A DNA stretch of 7,731 nucleotides, from positions 1 to 7,731 of the forward strand of contig JALVDN010000341.1 in NCBI GenBank assembly GCA_027008965.1. The letters run 5' to 3'. This DNA is from Flavobacteriales bacterium. Its GTDB lineage: Bacteria; Bacteroidota; Bacteroidia; Flavobacteriales; Flavobacteriaceae. Within the stretch, counting starts at the first letter, position 1; the number at the start of each line of letters is the position of its first letter. Positions 1-5,409 of the stretch are shown in pieces. The translations under genes and the position numbers were made by a program. A model generated the notes under the pieces. The model saw only the letters and a program-made list of their open reading frames with translations. It had not been told where the DNA came from and did not search any database.

Positions 1-1
1 G

Positions 2-409
2 GCACCTAAACCCGAGGATATTCCTTTGCTTGATACGGCTCCGGAAAAAGTGCGCGCCAATGCCTACGACATGGTGCTCAACGGAAATGAAATAGGCGGA
101 GGGTCCATACGAATTCACGACCGTGCGTTGCAAGAAAAAATGTTTTCACTGCTGGGTTTCACGCCTGAAGAAGCACGCCGTCAGTTCGGATTTTTGATAG
201 ATGCTTTTGAATATGGTGCGCCGCCTCACGGAGGTATTGCTTTCGGGTTGGACCGTCTTGTGGCCATTTTGGGCGGACAGGAAAGCATACGCGATTTTAT
301 TGCCTTCCCCAAAAACAACGCCGGACGCGACCCGATGATAAACGCTCCCGATTACATATCTCCCGAACAACTCAAGGAACTTCATTTGAAATTGGATTTG
401 GACGAATAA
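2..409 (+). CDS. aspS: Aspartyl-tRNA synthetase, C-terminal part (5' end outside window)
   Basis: This is the last 135 codons of a class II aminoacyl-tRNA synthetase that charges tRNA-Asp with aspartate in the cytoplasm. The frame is already open at base 2 and has no start in the window; the leucine TTG at base 26 is internal. Visible landmarks are APKPEDIPLL, a strongly conserved core stretch (NAYDMVLNGNEIGGGSIRIH), FEYGAPPHGGIAFGLDRLV, which is class II motif 3 with its ATP-binding arginine, and SIRDFIAFPKNNAGRDPM near the end. The ending (AGRDPM..APDYIS) resembles Bacteroidota AspRS rather than the SASDLM form familiar from E. coli. The C-terminus looks complete (..LKLDLDE, stop TAA). Identification is by family recall of these motifs. 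An archaeal-type AspRS/AsnRS is unlikely because the core stretch and tail fit bacterial AspRS. Confidence 0.96.
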   Translation, partial: APKPEDIPLLDTAPEKVRANAYDMVLNGNEIGGGSIRIHDRALQEKMFSLLGFTPEEARRQFGFLIDAFEYGAPPHGGIAFGLDRLVAILGGQESIRDFIAFPKNNAGRDPMINAPDYISPEQLKELHLKLDLDE

Positions 410-413
410 AATC

Positions 414-433
414 ATCTGCATTTACAGATTTTT
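414..433 (+). terminator. Possible weak intrinsic terminator of aspS
   Basis: Five bases after the aspS stop, ATCTG (414-418) can pair with CAGAT (425-429) around a 6-base loop, and the 3' arm runs into a T tract (429-433). The stem is short with only two G-C pairs, so termination may be inefficient. The GC-rich hairpin at 471-510 could be an additional or alternative 3' end signal. Confidence 0.35.
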
Positions 434-470
434 GTCCGGCCGTGAGCCGAACAAATCCGTCTCACCTCTG

Positions 471-510
471 CGGCGGGAGAGCCTGCTCCTAAAGGCTTGT
501 CTCCCGGCCG
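471..510. repeat. GC-rich imperfect hairpin
   Basis: CGGGAGA (474-480) pairs with TCTCCCG (500-506). The stem continues inward as GCCT (481-484) with AGGC (493-496), with three unpaired bases on the right arm and an 8-base loop. Outer bases (CGG and CCG) extend it with a bulge. It lacks a T tract directly after the stem, so it reads more like a repeat element or mRNA-stabilising fold than a classical terminator. Confidence 0.5.
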
Positions 511-523
511 AATATGTTTTAAT

Positions 524-634
524 GAGATTTCTCAGTCGTTCACTTCTTTCACTCCTTCGAAATGACAACGCTGAAAACACAATGAAATCCGTAGCACTCT
601 GTCATTCCGACGGAGCGAAGCGACGAGGAATCCC
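524..634. repeat. REP/BIME-like inverted pair (GATTYCTC...AATGACA type)
   Basis: The left arm (524-567) begins GAGATTTCTCAGTCG and ends CTCCTTCGAAATGACA. The right arm (600-634) reads TGTCATTCCGACGGAGCGAA and continues to GACGAGGAATCCC. Reverse-complementing the right arm gives GGGATTCCTC-GTCG and CTCCGTCGGAATGACA, an obvious imperfect match to the left arm, with about nine extra bases in the left copy. The arms are separated by about 32 bases and could fold into one long hairpin. I recall this consensus as a widely dispersed intergenic repeat in Bacteroidota genomes; copy number in this genome cannot be seen from the window. Confidence 0.7.
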
Positions 635-640
635 TTTGCG

Positions 641-760
641 CCGGCGGGCGAAGTGGTATCCTTGCGAAGCAACGCCCGTGTTTTTTGCCATGGCGAGGAG
701 GCTCCGAGCTACGACGAGGAGCCCCCGCAGCCGTGCTTTGCAAAAACCGGAGCGGTGCGA
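641..760. repeat. Second GC-rich structured block, nested hairpins
   Basis: CGGGCG (645-650) pairs with CGCCCG (673-678). Immediately downstream, TTTTTGC (682-688) pairs with GCAAAAA (740-746), enclosing a second stem GGCTCC (700-705) with GGAGCC (718-723). The block also holds the 8-bp palindrome GCCATGGC (687-694). The wording ATGGCGAGGAGGCTCCGA resembles another kind of dispersed intergenic element, different from the GTCATTCC type just upstream, but that resemblance is from memory only. Confidence 0.45.
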
Positions 761-920
761 GCAAGATTTAAACGGAGCACGCCAAATGGCGCCCAAATAA
801 ACAATAAAATAATCATCTTAAAACATTCGTTTATTTTCAGGGATTTTTTCTGACAAAGATGAACTTGTTTTGCATGGCATTTTTTTTGATGGTTGGAAAT
901 GTTAAAACTTATTGGAAAGC

Positions 921-2675
921 ATGAAGCATTGGTGGTTGTTTTTGATTTTTTGGACAGGCTTGATTCAAGCACAGGTTAATTTTAGAGCCACTACCGATAA
1001 AACGGAGCTCACAACGGAAGACCGGTTGAAGGTGGAATTTACTTTGAATGAAAAACCCGAAGATTTCACGCCGGCGCGTTTTGATGATTTTTATGTGTTG
1101 ATGGGACCTTTTACGTCTTCCAGTTTTCAAATGATCAACGGGAAAACGTCTTATTCTTTTTCATACGGTTATATTTTACAACCCAAGCGTGCGGGGAAAT
1201 TGACTATTGGACCTGCCGAAGCGGTGGTGAACGGTAAGGTTTATCGCACGCAACCCATTGAAATCAATGTGGTGAAACCGGCACCGGGTTTCAGCGTGAA
1301 GGAAGAAAATACTGACAAATCGTCAGAAATCAAGGAGAAAAAGGATTTGATTTTCAGGTTGGAACTAACCAAAACAAAACCATATGTAGGTGAAGCCGTA
1401 GGCGGGGTGTATAAATTGTATGTGCATCAAAACACACGCTTGGCCGATTTGCAACAACTTGCCATACCCGAATATGAAGGCTTTTGGAAAGAAGTGGTTT
1501 CCAACCGGGTTGAAGGTCCGGAAGAAAAAATAATCAATGGTGAACCCTACTCGGTTTATACGCTTGGTAAAGTGGTTTTGTTTCCGCAACGCGCCGGGGT
1601 TTTGAAAATCAAACCTTATAAAATTTCGTTGGTTAAACTCAAACGTGAGAAGCGGTATTTCGGGCCGTTTGTGGAGTATGTGGATGTTCCGGTTAATATT
1701 TCTTTGTCTTCCGGGACCAAATTATTGCGGGTGAAACCGCTTCCGGAAAATAAGCCCGAAGATTTTGGCGGTGCGGTGGGTATTTTTGAGATGGATGTTC
1801 AAACGGACCGGGAAAAAGTCAGGACAGGCGAGCCTATGAATATTGAAATACACGTAGCGGGAACGGGAAATTTCAATCAGTTTGAACTGCCTGCACTTCA
1901 CTTATCCGAAGGACTTGAAGTGTATGAACCCGAGACCAAAACTTCATTAAAACCGACTTTGCACGGATTGACGGGTTATGTCAGGAAAACCTATACCATC
2001 ATTCCGCAAGAGCCCGGAAAATATAAAATTCCGGCGCTTCGTTTTTCATTTTTCAATCCGAAAACCGGCAAGTATGAAACCCTCACAAGCAAGGAGTTTA
2101 TTTTGGAAGTGGATGGAAAATCTTTGGCGGGAAGTGCTCAAGCCATACAATCCGGTTCCACGGGTTCCAATTATTTTTATCCTATTTTTTTAAAATCAAG
2201 TTGGCAGAAGACCGGAGAGAAACCATTTTACGGTTCCGGGAAATTTTATTTTGTTTTGGTTTTTTTATTGCTTTTGTTCCCTCTGATTTATTACGGCAAC
2301 AAGTGGGGAGAAAAATATAAAAGCAATACGGAATTGATACGCCAAAAAACGCTTGAAAAAAATATTCAAAATCTTCTGAAATCGGCACGCGAAAATTTGG
2401 GAAATAAAGATTTATTTTACGGTCATTTGGAGAAAGCATTGATGCAATATTTCAAGAAAACCTTGAAACTGGATATGTCGGACATTACAAAGAATCAGGT
2501 TCAAAATTTGTTGAAGGACAAAAATGTTCCCGAAGATCTGATTATCAAACTTACGGACATTTGGAACAAAATAGAAAGTATCCGCTATACGCCCGTGGAT
2601 ATAACCGGCATGGAAGAAGATTATAATCATGTGAAAGAGCTTTTAAAAGAAATGGATAAATATTTGCGACGATGA
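921..2675 (+). CDS. batD: BatD-family envelope protein (aerotolerance locus)
   Basis: A 584-residue exported protein of the BatD family. Bat proteins are associated with oxygen or stress tolerance in Bacteroides and spirochaetes; BatD's exact role is not established. The signal peptide is residues 1-18 (MKHWWLFLIFWTGLIQAQ). Three beta-rich Ig-like segments follow, at roughly 20-125 (ILQPKRAGKLTIGPA), 150-265 (KPYVGEAVGGVYKLYVHQNT) and 295-400 (VRTGEPMNIEIHVAGTGNF). A single membrane helix lies near 442-460 (FYFVLVFLLLLFPLIYYG), then a roughly 125-residue charged, helical cytoplasmic tail. I chose ATG 921 over an in-frame TTG at 912 because it starts directly at the signal peptide and has GGAAAG (914-919) just upstream as a weak ribosome site. 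The stop overlaps the next start (ATGA), implying translational coupling with batE. batA/B/C, usually upstream, are absent; a repeat-filled gap and aspS lie there instead. Confidence 0.9.
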   Translation: MKHWWLFLIFWTGLIQAQVNFRATTDKTELTTEDRLKVEFTLNEKPEDFTPARFDDFYVLMGPFTSSSFQMINGKTSYSFSYGYILQPKRAGKLTIGPAEAVVNGKVYRTQPIEINVVKPAPGFSVKEENTDKSSEIKEKKDLIFRLELTKTKPYVGEAVGGVYKLYVHQNTRLADLQQLAIPEYEGFWKEVVSNRVEGPEEKIINGEPYSVYTLGKVVLFPQRAGVLKIKPYKISLVKLKREKRYFGPFVEYVDVPVNISLSSGTKLLRVKPLPENKPEDFGGAVGIFEMDVQTDREKVRTGEPMNIEIHVAGTGNFNQFELPALHLSEGLEVYEPETKTSLKPTLHGLTGYVRKTYTIIPQEPGKYKIPALRFSFFNPKTGKYETLTSKEFILEVDGKSLAGSAQAIQSGSTGSNYFYPIFLKSSWQKTGEKPFYGSGKFYFVLVFLLLLFPLIYYGNKWGEKYKSNTELIRQKTLEKNIQNLLKSARENLGNKDLFYGHLEKALMQYFKKTLKLDMSDITKNQVQNLLKDKNVPEDLIIKLTDIWNKIESIRYTPVDITGMEEDYNHVKELLKEMDKYLRR

Positions 2676-3427
2676 AAGTATTTCATATACTTATTTTTCT
2701 CCTATTTTCAATCATAAGCCCGGCACAATCCAACCCTGACAGTTTATTTAGCCGGGGAAATCAAAAATACGCACAGTCCGATTACAGCGAAGCGGAGAAA
2801 TATTATAAACAAATCCTTGAGCAAGGTTTGGAATCGCCGGAATTGTTTTTTAATCTTGGCAACACCATGTATCAACAAAACAAAATACCTGAAGCCATTT
2901 ATTATTATGAAAAGGCGCTCAAGCTCAACCCCGGATTCAAACAAGCGAAATCCAATCTTCAAATGGCTCAAAGATATGCCGGTGGAAATAAGATACCGGC
3001 CGTTCCCGAGCCTTTTTATAAAAAAATACTGCAAAAAATATCCGGAATTTTTTCAATGGACACATGGGCCGGGCTGAGTTTATTTTGGCTTTTTTTGGCT
3101 GTGAGCGCTTATGCGGCATATTTATCGGTTAAACGTCCCGGACAAAAGCGATTTTTTTTCTCAGTCATTATCATTTCTGCTTTTTTATGGGGTTTTTCTT
3201 GGGGAATGGCAAGCTTGCGCTTTAAAGAATACAACAAACAAGTAGCCATCATCATCACGGAAAATGCCAATGCCTATTCCGCTCCCGATTTATCATCGGA
3301 AAAGGTAAACATTTTAAAGCCCGGTCAGAAGGTAATCATCCTTCAATCTCAAGATCCATGGCTCAAAATCCTTCTGCCGGACGGTCAAGAAGTGTGGATT
3401 GACAAAGAAAAAGTGAAAAAAATCTAA
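2672..3427 (+). CDS. batE: BatE-like TPR/SH3 membrane protein
   Basis: A 251-residue protein with the BatE architecture. A signal peptide or N-terminal anchor (MKVFHILIFLLFSIISPAQS) is followed by two tetratricopeptide repeats at about 22-55 (SLFSRGNQKYAQSDYSEAEK) and 57-90 (FFNLGNTMYQQNKIPEAIYY, then YEKALKLNPG). Two membrane helices follow at about 131-153 and 160-182, then a C-terminal bacterial SH3-like domain at about 189-251 (ANAYSAPDLSSEKVNILKPG, ending VWIDKEKVKKI). TPRs usually mediate protein contacts and SH3b domains often bind envelope ligands, so a scaffold role in the Bat complex is inferred. The start codon overlaps the batD stop, so the two are almost certainly one transcript. 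BatB/BatC also carry TPRs in some genomes, but the TM-TM-SH3 tail after the TPRs and the position behind batD favour BatE. Confidence 0.85.
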   Translation: MKVFHILIFLLFSIISPAQSNPDSLFSRGNQKYAQSDYSEAEKYYKQILEQGLESPELFFNLGNTMYQQNKIPEAIYYYEKALKLNPGFKQAKSNLQMAQRYAGGNKIPAVPEPFYKKILQKISGIFSMDTWAGLSLFWLFLAVSAYAAYLSVKRPGQKRFFFSVIIISAFLWGFSWGMASLRFKEYNKQVAIIITENANAYSAPDLSSEKVNILKPGQKVIILQSQDPWLKILLPDGQEVWIDKEKVKKI

Positions 3428-3441
3428 TTTTTCAGTATTTA

Positions 3442-3455
3442 ATGATATATATCAC
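3442..3455. promoter_or_regulatory. 12-bp palindrome resembling an FNR/CRP-family operator
   Basis: TGATATATATCA (3443-3454) is a perfect palindrome. Read as ATGAT-N4-ATCAC it matches the FNR consensus TTGAT-N4-ATCAA at 8 of 10 positions. Read as AATGA-N6-TCACA it matches the CRP form TGTGA-N6-TCACA at 8 of 10. It sits between the batE stop and the DUF1015 start, about 57 bases before the latter, a plausible operator position. In A/T-rich intergenic DNA such a palindrome can occur by chance. Confidence 0.25.
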
Positions 3456-3511
3456 AAACAGCTAAAAAAAGGCTGACTATTTTAGTAGTTGCGTAAAACA
3501 GATTATTACTT

Positions 3512-4726
3512 ATGCCGGAGATTTTTCCTTTTCCAGCCATTCGACCAGTGAAGAACAAAGTGTGTCTTGTTCCCACTAAAGATTATGAAAGTATTCCAAG
3601 AATTGAAGTGAACCGAATTCTCAAAACCAATCCTTTTTCATTTTTAAATATCATAGCCGGAAATTATCTTCAGTCATTACCGGCCATCCGTAGATACTCG
3701 GCCATTAAGAAAAGATTCAATCGTTTTAAAAAGAAAAGAATTCTTATTCAAGACAGCATGCCTTTTTTCTATGTGCTTCGGATAACCTATCCGGAAGGAT
3801 ATTCTTTTACGGGAATTGTAGGGCTTGCATTAATAGAAGATTACTTGAAAGGAAAAATTAAAAAACACGAAAAAACCCTGGAAAAAAGGGTAAAAGTTTT
3901 TTCGGATTATCTCAAAAATGTTCGTATTCAATCTGATCCTGTTCTTCTGACTTACGACAAACATCCGCTTATCAATGGCTATATCCAAACCGTTACACAT
4001 CAAATTCCCGAATATGAATTCAGTACGGTGGAAGGTGTGATTTATGAAATGTGGCCCGTATCAGAATTTTCCATCATTCAGGAAATATCTTATGCCTTCA
4101 AAGAAGTCCCCGAATTTTATATAGCCGACGGACATCACCGGATGGAGAGTACAGCCCGAATGCAGCAAACACTCATGCAAAATAATCCGCATCATAGCGG
4201 TTTGGAATCCTACAATTTTGTATTGAGCTATTTTCTTCCCTATCAAGACCTTAAAATTTATTCGTTCAACCGCGGTTTGAAGTATTTAAACGGATTGACC
4301 GTAAAGGAATTCATAAAAAAATTGGAAGAAAAATTTCCGCTTAAAAAAATAAACAAATTCATGGATCCCGAACCGCACACTATCATCATCACCACCAAAG
4401 AGCATTTGTATAAACTCAATATCCCTGAAAGTTATACAAAAGAAAATATGACAGATGTAGAGTTTTTAAACGAACTAATATTTAAAGGTATCATAGGAAT
4501 CGAAGATATACGCAAAGATGACAGAATATCTTATTGTGAAGGAAAATTGCACAATAAATGCTTGACACGGAAAATCAAAAAAAATGAGTGTTCCGTAGGA
4601 TTTTTCTTACATCCGCTCCGTTTTGAAGATATTATAAAAAAAGCTAACGCCGGACTAACATTACCGCCTAAAAGTACGTATATTGAACCCAAATTTTTAA
4701 CGGGCTTGATGATTTATGAATTCTGA
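3512..4726 (+). CDS. DUF1015 family protein
   Basis: A 404-residue soluble-looking protein with no signal peptide or membrane helix. It has the hallmarks of DUF1015 (PF06245): an N-terminal FPFPAIRPV segment, the signature IADGHHRMEST at residues 204-214 (Asp206, His208, His209, Arg210), and the diagnostic C-terminal LPPKSTYIEPKFLTGLMIYE. Length is normal for the family. The molecular function was not assigned when the family was named. I recall links to serine metabolism (co-occurrence with serA/serC in Bacteroidota, possible free-serine kinase activity in relatives), but nothing in this window proves that. The charged DGHHR motif looks catalytic or ligand-binding. The leader before ATG 3512 has no Shine-Dalgarno sequence, normal in this phylum. 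The 3' end overlaps yggS by 11 nt, implying coupled translation. Confidence 0.88.
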   Translation: MPEIFPFPAIRPVKNKVCLVPTKDYESIPRIEVNRILKTNPFSFLNIIAGNYLQSLPAIRRYSAIKKRFNRFKKKRILIQDSMPFFYVLRITYPEGYSFTGIVGLALIEDYLKGKIKKHEKTLEKRVKVFSDYLKNVRIQSDPVLLTYDKHPLINGYIQTVTHQIPEYEFSTVEGVIYEMWPVSEFSIIQEISYAFKEVPEFYIADGHHRMESTARMQQTLMQNNPHHSGLESYNFVLSYFLPYQDLKIYSFNRGLKYLNGLTVKEFIKKLEEKFPLKKINKFMDPEPHTIIITTKEHLYKLNIPESYTKENMTDVEFLNELIFKGIIGIEDIRKDDRISYCEGKLHNKCLTRKIKKNECSVGFFLHPLRFEDIIKKANAGLTLPPKSTYIEPKFLTGLMIYEF

Positions 4727-5378
4727 ACTTTGTTCAAAAATTTCATTTTATAAAAACAAACTTCCGGATAATGGGATTTTGGTGGCCGTATCCAAAACCA
4801 AACCCGTAGAAATGATACGGAAAGCCTATGATTGCGGTCATCGTGACTTTGGAGAAAACAAAGTACAAGAACTGAGAGAAAAAGTGCCTTTACTACCCGG
4901 AGACATCCGCTGGCACATGATCGGTCATTTGCAGTCCAACAAAGTAAAATATATTGCACCTTACATTTTTTTGATTCACAGTGTGGACAATGAAAAATTA
5001 TTAAAAGAAATAAACAAACATGCCCTGAAACACAATCGTGAGATACAAGTTTTGTTTCAAATCAAAATAGCCCGCGAAGAAACCAAATACGGTTTAACCG
5101 AAAAAGCTTATCATGATTTGTTGAAAAAATATCTAAACGGAGAATTCCCCGGCGTGAAATTAAAAGGTTTGATGGGCATGGCCACTTTCACCTCCGATCA
5201 AAAGCAAATAGCATCCGAGTTCGGATACTTAAAAAAATTGTTTGACGAATTAAAAACAAAAATACCGGATGTTGAATACCTTTCCATGGGAATGACAGGA
5301 GATTATGAAATAGCCTTGAAAAACGGCGCCAATGTGATTAGAATCGGAAGTGGTATTTTCGGAGAAAGAAAATATTAA
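4716..5378 (+). CDS. yggS: YggS/PLPBP-family pyridoxal phosphate homeostasis protein
   Basis: A 220-residue cytoplasmic protein of the YggS/PROSC family, which binds pyridoxal 5'-phosphate and maintains vitamin B6 and amino/keto-acid balance without a known enzymatic reaction. Recognisable elements are AVSKTKP with the PLP-binding lysine Lys27, FGENKVQEL (45-53), WHMIGHLQSNKVK (66-78), the phosphate-binding SMGMTGDYEIA (190-200) and the closing RIGSGIFGER (209-218). Together these outline the fold-type III TIM barrel, at the usual family length. The canonical SMGMSxD has Thr in place of the second Ser, a mild substitution. The start ATG lies inside the DUF1015 gene (11-nt overlap), so its translation is probably coupled to that gene. 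Alanine racemase shares the fold but is much longer and has a second domain, which is absent here. Confidence 0.94.
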   Translation: MNSELCSKISFYKNKLPDNGILVAVSKTKPVEMIRKAYDCGHRDFGENKVQELREKVPLLPGDIRWHMIGHLQSNKVKYIAPYIFLIHSVDNEKLLKEINKHALKHNREIQVLFQIKIAREETKYGLTEKAYHDLLKKYLNGEFPGVKLKGLMGMATFTSDQKQIASEFGYLKKLFDELKTKIPDVEYLSMGMTGDYEIALKNGANVIRIGSGIFGERKY

Positions 5379-5396
5379 CTAACTTTATCCTTAGTT
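5377..5396. other. Small A/T hairpin between yggS and the peptidase gene
   Basis: AACTAA (5377-5382, overlapping the yggS stop) can pair perfectly with TTAGTT (5391-5396) around an 8-base loop. It has only one G-C pair per arm and no following T run directly attached, so it is a poor terminator and readthrough into the downstream gene is likely. It could equally be chance. Confidence 0.15.
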
Positions 5397-5409
5397 CAAT
5401 CCTTTTTCC

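Larger units (their letters stand above)
410..920. other. 511-bp intergenic region between aspS and batD with clustered inverted repeats
   Basis: No convincing gene is present. Bases 436 to about 790 are clearly richer in G and C than the flanks and are packed with inverted repeats, listed separately. Open frames exist on both strands, but their translations are low-complexity Arg/Ser/Leu-rich products of the repeats (for example CHSDGAKRRGIP and RFLSRSLLSLL), typical of spurious proteins read through such elements. Bases 791-920 switch abruptly to A/T-rich sequence and should contain the batD promoter. I could not place a convincing Bacteroidota promoter (TTTG about -33, TAnnTTTG about -7) there. 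Confidence 0.75.

Noticed and set aside
26..28. TTG at 26 as a gene start
   Set aside because: It is an internal leucine of aspS; the frame is open to the left edge and the upstream residues APKPEDIP fit AspRS.
432..800. A 122-codon plus-strand open frame between aspS and batD
   Set aside because: It runs entirely through inverted repeats. The product is Arg/Ser/Leu-rich with phrases such as CHSDGAKRRGIP that are just translations of the repeat units, and it has no domain, signal or ribosome site. Overlapping minus-strand frames at 549-764 and 602-796 arise from the same elements.
912..920. TTG at 912 as the batD start
   Set aside because: It would add MES before a perfectly placed signal peptide. 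ATG at 921 is a stronger start and leaves GGAAAG at a suitable spacing.
3459..3485. Terminator between batE and the DUF1015 gene (CAGC with GCTG, or CTAAAA with TTTTAG)
   Set aside because: The two candidate stems are mutually exclusive, only 4-6 bp long, mostly A/T, and neither is followed by a clean T tract. Not strong enough to call.
3505..3514. TACTTATG as a Bacteroidota -7 promoter box
   Set aside because: It has one mismatch to TAnnTTTG but overlaps the start codon of the DUF1015 gene, so a transcript from it would lack the start.
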